DNA of 64,000 nucleotides, from the NCBI GenBank assembly GCA_015059865.1, contig SUZP01000001.1, positions 1 through 64,000 of the forward strand. Direction: 5' to 3'. The position numbers and the translations under genes are program-made. Shown here in pieces: positions 32,833 to 42,905 of this stretch (the first letter of the stretch is position 1; each line of letters begins with the position of its first letter). This DNA is from Rikenellaceae bacterium. GTDB taxonomy: Bacteria; Bacteroidota; Bacteroidia; Bacteroidales; Rikenellaceae. A model generated the notes under the pieces. The model was not told the DNA's origin. It was given only the letters and a program-made list of their open reading frames with translations, and searched no databases.

Positions 32833-35737
32833 ATCTGTTGCAGACACTACAATAGTCGCAATATTTGCAGGCAGAGTCATCAGTGCACTGCGAGAATGGA
32901 GTTGTGCGGTCGAACATCTCACGCAGCGTATTCACAACCTCAGCCTCGAACTCCGCGGCACACTCCGAGTAGGCATCGAGGGTACGGCTCTTGCGCTCGA
33001 TGACCTCCACAAAACGCGGCGAGTAGTCATCGCGCACCATAGAGCCCACATAGTACAATTCGGGGCGCACATCACGACCTCGCTCGTGCGAAAGCATCAT
33101 CGAGTAGAGCAGCGTATTTATAATATTAGACTCTCGCTTGGTCGCTATCGGCTCGCCGTGGAACAGAGAGTCTATGCCATTATAGTTCAAGCGTGGCTTA
33201 CCGGTCTTGTAGTCAATCACGCGCAACATTCCGTTATTGAGCGAGTCGATACGGTCGGCACGACCTGCTAACTTAACCGTAAAGTGCTCCTTGCCCACCT
33301 CTATCGGCACATCCATTTTCACATCATCCTCGGTTTTATGGAGCACAAAATCGTGATTGCAAATATCGTAATTCAACAAATTCTTACCAAGATATTCGCG
33401 CACTATACTCTTGATTATTAACAATTCACCACCGAGTTCAGGCAGAGGTTTATCCTCCGCATTGAAGTAGACCTTGGCGATAGCTCTATCGACACACCTC
33501 TCGACCTCTCCCTTGTCGCGCATCTCGGCAAGTCGCACGGCTGGCTCGGCATCGCCCTGAATTTGCGAATAGAGCAGGTCGGCGGCCTCGTGAAATATAT
33601 TTCCGAAGGTCTTATTATCGACCGACTCCTCTAACTCATCTTCGGGGCGCAGTCGCTCTACCACATTGAAGTAGAAGCGTAGCGGACACTTTACATAGGT
33701 CGAAAATGCTGTTGGCGAGAGGGTTTTATCGCGAGTGAAGCGCAACAATTTATCAAAGACCTCATAGCTCTTTTCCACTTCGATAGCACCACTATCCGAC
33801 AGCGACACCTCAACTCCCACATTCGAGTATTCAATTGCAAAGTCTGTTTCATACTCTATCTGACGGATATAGCGGCTCGGCTCGCCCGTACTCTTGTCAT
33901 CGGCTGCCGAGGAGTAGAGCATATATAGATTTTCGGCACGCTCAACGAGGCGATAGAAGTAGTAGGCATAGACGCCCTCGTGGTGTTCGGCCGTAGGTAT
34001 CTCGAAGCCATAACGCAAACCATACGGCAAGAACGACCTATCGGTAGCGCGACTGCCAGGGAAGTTATTGTCGGTCATCGAGAGCAGAATAACATTCTTG
34101 AAGTCGAGGTTTCGCGTTTCGAGGATGCCCATAATCTGTAACCCCTGCAACGGCTCGCCCGTGAAAGGCACACGCTCGGCCTGCAAGTGTCGGCGCACCA
34201 ACGAACGATAGACCGCATCCGAGAGTTCTATATCGCACAGCTCTATCACATTGCACAACTTCATCAGCGCATCGTAGACCACTGCAAGGAACTCCGAACG
34301 ATAGGCACTCTCCTCACCCTCGCCCGTCGTTTGAGCCACAGCATCGACCACCTCTAAGAGATAGTCCGACAGCTCGCGCCAACCATTCGCCCTACGGAAG
34401 ATAGCTGTCAAGAGTGGCGACTTCGCAACCATAGATTGCGGCACTTGGAAGAGTCGTTGTTTCACGATATCGGCACGCAATGCAGCATATTGCGCGGTCG
34501 AGGAGTCGGCAATATAGGGGTGAGTCAGCAGACCATCCACATCGACATAGTAGAATGTTGCGCCCTCTGCACCCTCGCGTGCGCTCTTCTGCAAGGCAAG
34601 CAGTCGCTCCACAAACGAATAGGCCAAGGTGTTGCGCAACGGATAACCCATCGTAACATTCACTCTCAGCGACTCCACCACTCGACTATCTCGCTCCTCG
34701 CGCTGCACCTTGAACTTATCGGGCAGTGCATAGAGAAGCGGCATCAACAAATTCTCATCCGTAAGCACTACGGCGGTATCCTTGTCGAGATGGCCTCCAT
34801 TTTTGTCGGCAATTTGCTCTAATATATCAACTACGCATTGACACTGAGCAACATTAGACGATGTAGAGAGTACATTTACCGACTTTATATTGCGGAAGTT
34901 ATCGTGCGAAATACCCTCCGAATCGCCAAACTGCGCGAGGTTTTCGCGAATAAACATTCCCGCCTCCTGAGCCCTATTCTCAGTATAGTAATTATCGTAA
35001 TCCCAATAGAACTCGGCAGAGCCGCTATTTTGCAGGAAGCGCAACACCCTCTGCTCACACTTTGACAGAGCATTGAAGCCGACAAAGATGTATTTGGTAT
35101 CGTTCGGCAGCGTCACTGCGCCCTGCTCTATTCGCTCGACAGCCTCGCGATATATCATTCCCGTATAGCCTATGCCGAGTGTGCGTAAATTGGCTCTAAA
35201 CTCCTCGTAGACAGCATTGAGAGATTGCCACACCTTCAAGAAGCGACTCTTCGCCTCCGACCCCTCAACAACGCCACTCTTATCGCCCGTAAGTGTGCGC
35301 CAAAAGCGATTTATCATCTCTATCTGCTCGGCAGTGAGATAGCTCAAATCCGACTCTATCGCCTTCAAATCGCTGATATTGGTGAATAGTTGCGACGCCT
35401 CGACCATATACTTGTCGAGCATATCAAAGTCCGCAAGCAAAATCTCGCCCCAATGATAGAACTCATAAAACGACTCCTCGTGATATCGAGCATAGACCTT
35501 GTATAACTCCGCAATAAGGCGCAACTTATCACCCTTGCGCAAACCCGACATCTCGCACATCAAATCATCTATCGAGGTGTAGTTTGGCTCCCACATTGGC
35601 ATTACAGCCACCTTCGACAGCGACTCAGCAAAGAAGAGTCGTGCACGCTTGGAGGGCAATAGGATAGTGAGCGATGATAGTTCATCGCCATACTTCTCGT
35701 AGAGTCGCCGTGCGACCTCATCGATAAAGGTTGCCAT
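32831..35737 (-). CDS. AddB-like PD-(D/E)XK nuclease, Fe-S type
   Basis: A 968-residue protein of the AddB/RexB group, partner of the AddA helicase-nuclease in double-strand-break end processing. The N-terminal helicase-like half starts SLTILLPSKRARLFFAESL without an intact P-loop, as in many Bacteroidetes. The C-terminal nuclease shows GRADRIDSL and RVIDYKTGK. Four cysteines for a 4Fe-4S cluster are present: one in STYVKCPLRFYF and three in the tail CKYCDYCSVC. The addA-like gene is divergent, 0.9 kb away, with a GIN-domain gene between them on this strand. Confidence 0.85.
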   Translation of the reverse strand: MATFIDEVARRLYEKYGDELSSLTILLPSKRARLFFAESLSKVAVMPMWEPNYTSIDDLMCEMSGLRKGDKLRLIAELYKVYARYHEESFYEFYHWGEILLADFDMLDKYMVEASQLFTNISDLKAIESDLSYLTAEQIEMINRFWRTLTGDKSGVVEGSEAKSRFLKVWQSLNAVYEEFRANLRTLGIGYTGMIYREAVERIEQGAVTLPNDTKYIFVGFNALSKCEQRVLRFLQNSGSAEFYWDYDNYYTENRAQEAGMFIRENLAQFGDSEGISHDNFRNIKSVNVLSTSSNVAQCQCVVDILEQIADKNGGHLDKDTAVVLTDENLLMPLLYALPDKFKVQREERDSRVVESLRVNVTMGYPLRNTLAYSFVERLLALQKSAREGAEGATFYYVDVDGLLTHPYIADSSTAQYAALRADIVKQRLFQVPQSMVAKSPLLTAIFRRANGWRELSDYLLEVVDAVAQTTGEGEESAYRSEFLAVVYDALMKLCNVIELCDIELSDAVYRSLVRRHLQAERVPFTGEPLQGLQIMGILETRNLDFKNVILLSMTDNNFPGSRATDRSFLPYGLRYGFEIPTAEHHEGVYAYYFYRLVERAENLYMLYSSAADDKSTGEPSRYIRQIEYETDFAIEYSNVGVEVSLSDSGAIEVEKSYEVFDKLLRFTRDKTLSPTAFSTYVKCPLRFYFNVVERLRPEDELEESVDNKTFGNIFHEAADLLYSQIQGDAEPAVRLAEMRDKGEVERCVDRAIAKVYFNAEDKPLPELGGELLIIKSIVREYLGKNLLNYDICNHDFVLHKTEDDVKMDVPIEVGKEHFTVKLAGRADRIDSLNNGMLRVIDYKTGKPRLNYNGIDSLFHGEPIATKRESNIINTLLYSMMLSHERGRDVRPELYYVGSMVRDDYSPRFVEVIERKSRTLDAYSECAAEFEAEVVNTLREMFDRTTPFSQCTDDSACKYCDYCSVCNR

Positions 35738-35771
35738 AAGAATAGAAGGCTCTATTTACAAATGGCTTCGA

Positions 35772-36512
35772 CTAATTGATATTGATAATATCGCCACCAA
35801 AGATTGCATTGTGGTCACGAAGAATTATCGGATTGCCCTTATAGAGCAACTTCGCGCCCGTAGATATTGTAGCCTCCAATCGCTCCGATACCACCACGCG
35901 AACCTCAGCCGAGTGCGAGGCATTGACAATGGTCGATATAGTCGAGAGCTTGCTACAATCGACCTTTGCGGTCGATACACGCATAGTAACATATTTACTC
36001 TCGCCTTCGAGTGTCAAGCGGCTAACACCTGTACACTCAACAGCAATATCCAAGGTCTTGACATTGAGCGACACGGTAGCTCCTCCCGACACTGTAATAT
36101 CGAAGAGGCGCGACTCTACGCAATCCTCGAATATCGCCTTGGCGTGTGCAATCTTCACATCGAGCAGATGGTTGTAGTAGACTATCACATCCGTAACCGT
36201 AGTTCGTTTCGGGTCGGACTTTTCCGAAATGACGAGTATACCCTTGCGGTCTATCTCAAACTTAAACTTCGAGGTGACATTTCCCTTTGTATCATAGACA
36301 ATACGCACACCATCGGCACGCTCCACACGCTTAAACACAACATTCATAGGGCCATCGACCTTAACGCTGTTGAAAGGGGTAAGCCAATCGGTTTTAGGTA
36401 CCGACACTACCTGCTCCACCGTCGAATGTGATGCTATTGCCGCGCCCTGAGCCGACACTGCCGACACTATCATTGCGCACATAAGGGTAAGGATTACTCG
36501 CTTCATAACCAT
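35772..36512 (-). CDS. DUF2807 (GIN-domain) secreted protein
   Basis: A 246-residue exported protein with signal peptide MKRVILTLMCAMIVSAVSAQ (the ATG two codons downstream is equally plausible as start). The body is a DUF2807 beta-helix recognised by FNSVKVDGPMNVVFKR, then repeated strands such as FDITVSGGATVSLNVKTLDIAVECTGVSRLTLEGESKY. Members are probably cell-surface or periplasmic adhesion/auto-transporter-like proteins; the role is unknown. It lies 34 nt before the addB-like gene and reads the same way, so they may share a transcript. Confidence 0.8.
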   Translation of the reverse strand: MVMKRVILTLMCAMIVSAVSAQGAAIASHSTVEQVVSVPKTDWLTPFNSVKVDGPMNVVFKRVERADGVRIVYDTKGNVTSKFKFEIDRKGILVISEKSDPKRTTVTDVIVYYNHLLDVKIAHAKAIFEDCVESRLFDITVSGGATVSLNVKTLDIAVECTGVSRLTLEGESKYVTMRVSTAKVDCSKLSTISTIVNASHSAEVRVVVSERLEATISTGAKLLYKGNPIILRDHNAIFGGDIININ

Positions 36513-36609
36513 CTTATATATATAATTTAGGTATGCAAGTTACAACTTTTTTTGTGAATAGCCAATTTTTTAATCTTTAATTCGTAACTTTACAAAAATT
36601 TTTTAGTAG

Positions 36610-39600
36610 ATGAGGGGCTCAACACTCGAAAAACGCGCCGTTATCGTTCCTGCAAGTGCAGGTTCGGGCAAGACATATCGCATAGCTCACGAGTATATTT
36701 ACGATGTACTTCGCGACCGCTACGACGAGGATGGGCACCCATACTTCGACCGTTCATTCTACAAGCGAATACTCGCTGTAACCTTCACAAACAAGGCTAC
36801 CGAGGAGATGAAGTCGCGCATCTTGCAGGAGATACACTTGCTCGCTTCGGGCAAGAGCAGCAGCCACCTTGCCGACCTTATGAAGGAGACCTCACTCGAC
36901 GAGGCGACACTGCGCAAGCGTGCGAAGATTGTCCGTTCACTCATTCTGCACGACTACTCACACTTCACAATTCTGACCAACGACACCTTCTTTCAGCGTA
37001 TCCTACGAGCCTTTGTTCGCGAGTTGGGCAAGGATATAAACTTCTCGACAGAGTTGGACACCGCACCCATCCTCTCGCGGAGCGTAGAGGCTCTTATCGA
37101 GAGTATCACCGAGAACAAGGAGCTGCGCAAGTGGTTGGAGGATTTGACCGAGGAGCGCATACGCGATGGCGAAAAGTGGGATATCCGCAGTGCCATCACC
37201 GCCCTCAATGGCGAGTTATTCAAGGAGTCCACCAAGGAGATTATCGAAAATATCGGTGACAAAGAGTCGCTCAAAAAGGCAATTCGGGGCTTCTCCGCGC
37301 GCGTAGAGCAGCGACAAGAGGAGTTTAAAGAGCAGGGTAAACGCGCCCTTGCTCTTATCGCATCGCAAGGCTACTCGCACGACGATTTCAAGCTGAAATT
37401 CACAAAGATATTCGAGAAGGTTGCGACAGGCACACTCGACAAAATCACCGATGCCAACCTCCGACACCTCACCGACTCCCCCGAAGAGTGGTTCAACAAG
37501 GGTAAGGCTACCCCATCGCTCATCGCCCTTGCGAGGGAGTTACAGCAGATTTTCAACGAGATATACAACGAACATCTCGCTCTGAGAACGCTCGAAAACA
37601 CACATCGCATCCTTGCGCGTAACTATCGAGGTTTCGCCCTACTACACGACCTGCAAGAGAGGGTTGAGGAGATTTGTCGCGAGGAGAACTCGATGCTCCT
37701 CTCCGAAACAAAACACGCCATAGCAGGTTTTATCTCGGAGTCGGAGGCTCCATTCATCTACGAGAAGGTGGGCAACTACTTCGACAAGTTTATGATTGAC
37801 GAGTTCCAAGACACCTCGGCCAAGGAGTGGAACAACTTTCTACCATTGCTGCGCAACGCAATGTCGCAATCGACAAGCCCTTCGGTGCTTATCGTCGGCG
37901 ATGTCAAGCAGTCGATATATCGCTGGCGTGGTGGCGACTGGCGCATACTCGGCAAGGAGGTCGAGAGTGCGTTGCCTGAGTGTCATTGCGAGCCTTTGGA
38001 GAACAATTGGCGCAGTCTGCCAAATATCGTAGAGTTCAACAACACGCTCTACAAGGCTATTATAGAGAGTGAGAACGAGAGGATAAACGAGCAACTCGAC
38101 AAGGCTGCGCAAGCTCAACGCATCTCGCCAGAGTGCAAGAGCGAGCTATACGACACACTAAAAGAGGCCTATGCCAACCTCTCACAGATACCTCGTCGCA
38201 AACATACAAACAGAGGTTATATCTCGATAATAGCACCCGACGAGAACGCCGACACAGATATCGTATTGATGGGCACAAGCGAAATGCCTCTCTATATTGA
38301 GCGCATCAAGGAGGTCTTGGAACGGGGTTTTCTGCCTCGCGATATAACAATCCTCGTGCGTAAGAATAGCGAAAGTATGGAGATAGCCGAGGAGCTGCTC
38401 CACTATCGCGACCTCTTCCCTGAGAGCCTACAATTCGAGATTACCACCGAGGAGGCGCTGAGGCTCACGGCTTCGCCTGCCGTAAAGTTGATTATTGCAG
38501 TGATGCGTCTTGCCATAAACCGCAACGACACCACCTCGCTCGTACAATACAACCATCTCTACAACCACGACTTCTTCGACACAAAGCTATCCGACGAGGA
38601 GCACGACTTCCTCGACTCGATACGAATGATGTCGCCCGAAGAGGCGTTCAACCATATCACAATTCGATATGCCGATGCGTTGGAGGGGCAGACAGCCTAC
38701 ATACTCGCCCTGCACGAGCATATAGTTCGCTTCTCGGCGGGCAAGGTTGCCGACCTCGCACTCTTCGACAAGTGGTGGAGCGAGAAGGGCGACAGCCTGT
38801 CGGTACGCGTTGAGCGCAGCGACCGCGCCATCGAGATTTTGACCATTCACAAAGCCAAGGGCTTGGAGAATAGAGTAATCGTAATACCGCGTTGTTCGTG
38901 GTCGTTGGAGCCACTCAGTTCAGGTGGCTACAAGCCCAATATCATCTGGTCGAAACCCGCACCAGACAAACATCTCAGTGAAATTGGAGCCTTCCCCGTG
39001 TCGTTCAACAACTCGGTCGAGGAGTCGCTCTTTGCCGATGGCTACTTCCGCGAGACGGTATACACATTTGTCGATGCAATAAATATGTTGTATGTCGCCA
39101 CCACACGCGCCAAGGAGCAGCTGCACATCTTCCTGCCAAGCCGCAAGCGAGGTAACAATATAGGCAACACCCTGCTCAACATCTTCGCCGAGCGAATGTC
39201 CAACAACGAGGTGCGAGGGTATCGTCAATACGAAATTGGCACCTTTGACGCGCCCGAAAAGGAGCAACAAAAGGAGGAGAACTCGCAATTGATAGTTATC
39301 AAGGAGCACCGCGCATCGCCCGTAACGCTAAAACTGCGTACATCGTCGTCGCGATACTTTGCAGATGAGGAGAGCGAGCTGTCGCCACGCAGTATGGGTA
39401 TTCGTCTACACCGAGCATTCGAGGGGGCGACCACGCGCGAAGAGATATTTGCTACGCTCGACGATATGGTCATAAATGGAGAGTTGCGCCACGATGATAT
39501 GGCGCAATTGAAGAGGCAGATAACAGAGACTCTCGACACTACAATTGCAGGAGAGTGGTTTGATGGCAGCTGGGATAAGTTGCACCGCGAGCGTAACATA

Positions 39601-39813
39601 ATCCGCCCGAACACCACCTCGAAACGCCCCGACCGTGTGATGACTCGCAACAAGGAGGCGGTCGTCGTGGACTACAAATTTGGCGAGGAGAAGAGCCTCT
39701 ACAACAAGCAGATTACAGGCTATATGGAGGAGCTTCGAAAGATGGGTTACACCTCCGTACGGGGCTATATATGGTATGTTTTGACAGGTAACATTGTAGA
39801 AATAGGCGCGTAG
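36610..39813 (+). CDS. AddA-like UvrD/RecB helicase-nuclease
   Basis: A 1067-residue superfamily 1A DNA helicase with a C-terminal nuclease, the likely motor of an AddAB-type recombinase that loads RecA at breaks. Motif I VPASAGSGKTYRIAHEY, motif Ia LAVTFTNKATEEMKSRI, motif II FMIDEFQDTS, motif III VGDVKQSIYRWRGGD, motif V ILTIHKAKGLENRVI and motif VI MLYVATTRAKEQLHI are all present. The nuclease part ends with RPDRVMT and VVVDYKFGEE, then QITGYMEEL. Upstream and divergent from the GIN/addB-like pair. Confidence 0.88.
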   Translation: MRGSTLEKRAVIVPASAGSGKTYRIAHEYIYDVLRDRYDEDGHPYFDRSFYKRILAVTFTNKATEEMKSRILQEIHLLASGKSSSHLADLMKETSLDEATLRKRAKIVRSLILHDYSHFTILTNDTFFQRILRAFVRELGKDINFSTELDTAPILSRSVEALIESITENKELRKWLEDLTEERIRDGEKWDIRSAITALNGELFKESTKEIIENIGDKESLKKAIRGFSARVEQRQEEFKEQGKRALALIASQGYSHDDFKLKFTKIFEKVATGTLDKITDANLRHLTDSPEEWFNKGKATPSLIALARELQQIFNEIYNEHLALRTLENTHRILARNYRGFALLHDLQERVEEICREENSMLLSETKHAIAGFISESEAPFIYEKVGNYFDKFMIDEFQDTSAKEWNNFLPLLRNAMSQSTSPSVLIVGDVKQSIYRWRGGDWRILGKEVESALPECHCEPLENNWRSLPNIVEFNNTLYKAIIESENERINEQLDKAAQAQRISPECKSELYDTLKEAYANLSQIPRRKHTNRGYISIIAPDENADTDIVLMGTSEMPLYIERIKEVLERGFLPRDITILVRKNSESMEIAEELLHYRDLFPESLQFEITTEEALRLTASPAVKLIIAVMRLAINRNDTTSLVQYNHLYNHDFFDTKLSDEEHDFLDSIRMMSPEEAFNHITIRYADALEGQTAYILALHEHIVRFSAGKVADLALFDKWWSEKGDSLSVRVERSDRAIEILTIHKAKGLENRVIVIPRCSWSLEPLSSGGYKPNIIWSKPAPDKHLSEIGAFPVSFNNSVEESLFADGYFRETVYTFVDAINMLYVATTRAKEQLHIFLPSRKRGNNIGNTLLNIFAERMSNNEVRGYRQYEIGTFDAPEKEQQKEENSQLIVIKEHRASPVTLKLRTSSSRYFADEESELSPRSMGIRLHRAFEGATTREEIFATLDDMVINGELRHDDMAQLKRQITETLDTTIAGEWFDGSWDKLHRERNIIRPNTTSKRPDRVMTRNKEAVVVDYKFGEEKSLYNKQITGYMEELRKMGYTSVRGYIWYVLTGNIVEIGA

Positions 39814-39816
39814 TAG

Positions 39817-39847
39817 TTGATTTTTAATCTTTTTAGTGTTACCTTTG
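39817..39847 (+). promoter_or_regulatory. Promoter of the ABC/HprK/S26 operon
   Basis: TTG (39817-39819), 20-nt spacer, TACCTTTG (39840-39847). Transcription would begin at about 39851, right at the ATG (39852) or 6 nt before the second ATG (39858), so the mRNA is leaderless or nearly so. Confidence 0.65.
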
Positions 39848-39851
39848 TAGG

Positions 39852-41558
39852 ATGATAATGGATATTTGGAACATAATACCTAAACAGTTTCGCGCAAAGG
39901 GCGTGGGTGTGAGCATCACAATCTTCGTGCGTGCGTTGTTGAACTTCGTGGGTTTGGCTGCGCTGTTGCCCGTATTGTATCTCATTCTCGATTCGGAGAG
40001 TATCCACTCCAACGCTGCCCTGCAATCCGTATACAACGCTATCGGATTTAGTTCCGACCAGCAGTTTGTCGTGGCTATTGCCGTTGCAGTAGTGCTGTTT
40101 ATCGTAGCAAAGAGCCTTATCAATATCTACCTCTACCGCGTGGAGCGCGACTACATCTATGCACTCTATCGTCACCTCTCGCGACAACTCTTTATTGGCT
40201 ACTTCGGCGAGGGATTGCAGTTCGTCAAGAGGGAGAATACGGCTCTCCTCTCGCGCAATGTAAATGTGGTGTGTTACACCTTTGTAACGGGCATTTTGCG
40301 CCCTATCGCAACACTCGTGAGCGAGCTGCTGCTTCTGTTGATGATATTCCTCTCGATAGCGATATATTCACCCCTCGGTGCCCTGCTTGCCGTGGCGGTA
40401 TTTATTCCTGTGGCGTGGCTCTACTTCGCACTTATGCGCTACCGTCTCGACCGCTATGGCAATGTCGAAAACGAGGCACAACGCCGCAAATATCGCGATG
40501 TTATCGAGACCTTCCGCGGATATGCCGATATTGAGATAAACAACGCCTTCGACCACCAGCTTTCGCTCTTTGACAAGGAGTTGGAGACCATTATCCGCGT
40601 AGGTCGCAAGAATGCAACTATCTCGATGTTGCCTCAAAACCTTACCGAAGTGGGCTTGGCGGCAGGTATGGCGCTGCTGCTCATACTCGGCTCGACACTC
40701 GACTCGGCAGATATGAAGCTACTCTTTGGTGTATTCGCCATAGCGGGATTGCGATTGATGCCTTCGGCGCGTAGCATTATGAGCGCTTGGAGCGCCCTAC
40801 GCTACAACCGTTACACCATCGATATTTTGCGAGATGCCAAGGGCCCCAAAGAGGCGAAGCGTAGCTCCACGACCGAGCGTATCACCATTGCCGAGACAAT
40901 CGAGTTGCGCGACATCTCATTCCGCTTCGAGGATAGCGCAGACGACACGCTTCACCACCTCTCACTCACAATTCACAAGGGCGAAAAGGTCGGTATAAAT
41001 GGAGAGTCTGGCGTAGGAAAGACGACGCTATTAAACATCTTGCTCGGACTCTACGCTCCGACCGAAGGTGGCGTATATATCGACAACAAGTTGCTCGACG
41101 AGGAGCTGCGTCGCAGGTGGCAAAACAGCATAGGCTATGTGTCGCAGAGCACCTTCCTTGCCGACAACACCATACTTGCAAACATCGCCCTCGGCTACGA
41201 CGAGGAGTCGATTGATATGGAGCGCATCGAGCGCGTTATCGAGGCGGCATCACTCTCGGAGTTTGTGTCGTCACTACCGAAGGGTGTGTACACCCGTATT
41301 GGCGAGTGTGGAGCTCTGCTTTCGGGAGGACAGCGACAGCGTATAGGCATCGCTCGCGCACTCTACAAAGAGGCCGACATACTCTTCTTTGACGAGGCGA
41401 CATCATCGCTCGACTCGGCAACAGAGCAGAGTATAAATCGTGCTATCGAGCACCTCTCTGCCACAAACAAAGAGCTAACCATCGTTGTCGTGGCACACCG
41501 CGAGAGTTCGCTCGACTATTGCAACAGAATTATAACACTCAAAAAGGATAATATATAG
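39852..41558 (+). CDS. ABC exporter, fused permease and ATPase
   Basis: A 568-residue half-transporter (dimeric, inner membrane). The N-terminal ~310 residues carry about six membrane helices; the ATPase has Walker A INGESGVGKTTLLN, a Q-loop in IGYVSQSTFL, signature LSGGQRQRIGIA, Walker B ILFFDEATSSLD and the H-loop AHRES. It resembles peptide and lipid exporters (LanT without the peptidase, or MsbA). No C39 peptidase domain. One nt separates it from the HprK-like gene, with the signal-peptidase-like gene next, suggesting export of a processed peptide. Confidence 0.88.
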   Translation: MIMDIWNIIPKQFRAKGVGVSITIFVRALLNFVGLAALLPVLYLILDSESIHSNAALQSVYNAIGFSSDQQFVVAIAVAVVLFIVAKSLINIYLYRVERDYIYALYRHLSRQLFIGYFGEGLQFVKRENTALLSRNVNVVCYTFVTGILRPIATLVSELLLLLMIFLSIAIYSPLGALLAVAVFIPVAWLYFALMRYRLDRYGNVENEAQRRKYRDVIETFRGYADIEINNAFDHQLSLFDKELETIIRVGRKNATISMLPQNLTEVGLAAGMALLLILGSTLDSADMKLLFGVFAIAGLRLMPSARSIMSAWSALRYNRYTIDILRDAKGPKEAKRSSTTERITIAETIELRDISFRFEDSADDTLHHLSLTIHKGEKVGINGESGVGKTTLLNILLGLYAPTEGGVYIDNKLLDEELRRRWQNSIGYVSQSTFLADNTILANIALGYDEESIDMERIERVIEAASLSEFVSSLPKGVYTRIGECGALLSGGQRQRIGIARALYKEADILFFDEATSSLDSATEQSINRAIEHLSATNKELTIVVVAHRESSLDYCNRIITLKKDNI

Positions 41559-41559
41559 T

Positions 41560-42438
41560 ATGGATTATCGTATAGCCGACTTCCTGCTTCGCACCGAGGG
41601 GGCACACAACGACATCGTCGCTTGTGGCCTGATAGGATTTAAGCCATTCGAGGTGGAGAGCGACAGCTCCGCAACACCGACAATGCTTTTGCGAATGGAG
41701 TCCGACATAGATAGAGAGAGGTACGCGACAGCCAAGGTGCTCTACTCCTCCTCATTCGAGCAAGAGTATGCCACCTTCGAGTTTTTGCGCTACACTACGG
41801 GATATTGCGTTATTATGAGCCGCAATGGCATAGACTTCATCCTCACAAAGGAGGATAATTCGAATATCGTCGAGAGCAATTTAGGCCACATCAAAGATGC
41901 TGATGCCTCGCTCATTCGCTTTGGTATTTGGATGATGTTTGGCATTGTTATAGCACCACTCGGAGCTATCGCCATTCACTCTTCGGTCGCTGTTAAAGAT
42001 AATGGAGCTGTGCTCTGTCTTGGAGAGTCGGGCACAGGAAAGAGCACCCACACACGCCTTTGGCGCGAGAATATCGAGGGTACAAAGCTCCTCAATGACG
42101 ACAGCCCAATAATCAGAGTTGTAGATGGCAAGTGCGTGGTTTACGGCTCGCCTTGGAGTGGAAAGACACACTGCTACATCAACCGATGTGTACCCGTACG
42201 CGCACTGATGCGTCTGTCGCAAGCACCCTACAACAAGATACATCGTCTGCCTGCATTGGCTGCCATAGGTGCAATTCTGCCATCCTGTCCACCAGCCTTT
42301 GCGTACGACAACAAGTTGCAGGATGATATATGCAACGCTGTATCGGAGATTTTGCAACACGCCCCTGTCTACCACTTGGAGTGTCTGCCAAATGCCGAGG
42401 CTGCGCAACTATCATACTCCACCATTTTTGCAGAATAA
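41560..42438 (+). CDS. HprK-like serine kinase domain protein
   Basis: A 292-residue protein whose second half resembles the catalytic domain of HPr kinase/PEP carboxykinase-like proteins: P-loop LGESGTGKSTHTRLW (G155-K161-S162), LLNDDSPIIRV and GSPWSGKT. Relatives are found in lasso-peptide and other RiPP gene clusters where they phosphorylate the peptide, and in Bacteroidetes clusters with ABC and S26 genes. The N-terminal ~110 residues are not recognisable. It starts one nt after the ABC stop and 3 nt before the S26 gene: a tight operon. Substrate unknown. Confidence 0.75.
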   Translation: MDYRIADFLLRTEGAHNDIVACGLIGFKPFEVESDSSATPTMLLRMESDIDRERYATAKVLYSSSFEQEYATFEFLRYTTGYCVIMSRNGIDFILTKEDNSNIVESNLGHIKDADASLIRFGIWMMFGIVIAPLGAIAIHSSVAVKDNGAVLCLGESGTGKSTHTRLWRENIEGTKLLNDDSPIIRVVDGKCVVYGSPWSGKTHCYINRCVPVRALMRLSQAPYNKIHRLPALAAIGAILPSCPPAFAYDNKLQDDICNAVSEILQHAPVYHLECLPNAEAAQLSYSTIFAE

Positions 42439-42441
42439 GAG

Positions 42442-42855
42442 ATGAAACCGACAATACGACTAATCGACAACCGCGAACTCTTCGCCATTGCTCGCGACAC
42501 ACTGCTCGAAGGCTCGTCGGTACGCGTGTCGGTCAGGGGACAGAGTATGCTACCCTTCTTTCGCAGTGGCTCGACTATCACACTACGACCAATCCGCGAG
42601 GGCGACCTCCGCAAGTACAATGTGGTGATGGCCGATGCAGGCAAGAGTTTTGTGGTGCATCGCATAATCGATGTGAACGACAAATATGTAACGCTGTTAG
42701 GCGATGGCAACTGCATAGGCACCGAGCGCATCGAACGCGACAAGGTCTATGGCATCGTCGATTGCTCTCCTCTGCACCTCTTCTTCGCAAAGATATGGCT
42801 ATGGCTACGCCCCGTGCGTCGCTATCCATTGGCAATATTTCGTCGAATAATGTAG
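42442..42855 (+). CDS. S24/S26 signal-peptidase-like protein with Ser-His dyad
   Basis: A 137-residue S26-type peptidase-like protein. Catalytic Ser35 lies in VRGQSMLPFF, and VVHRI places His73 where bacterial LepB has its lysine, as in SipW and the eukaryotic/archaeal signal peptidases; GDGN at 87-90 completes the core. There is no N-terminal membrane anchor, but a hydrophobic, basic C-terminal helix (FFAKIWLWLRPVRRYPLAIF) could bind the membrane. It probably trims a leader from the substrate of the upstream ABC/HprK genes; that link is inference. Confidence 0.78.
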   Translation: MKPTIRLIDNRELFAIARDTLLEGSSVRVSVRGQSMLPFFRSGSTITLRPIREGDLRKYNVVMADAGKSFVVHRIIDVNDKYVTLLGDGNCIGTERIERDKVYGIVDCSPLHLFFAKIWLWLRPVRRYPLAIFRRIM

Positions 42856-42905
42856 CACGATATTTGCGGTTACAATCTACACAAAACCTTAAAAAAACTA
42901 CAACT

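Noticed and set aside
42330..42905. Upstream extension of the OsmC-like frame
   Set aside because: Overlaps the HprK-like and S26 genes in another frame; not OsmC-like.
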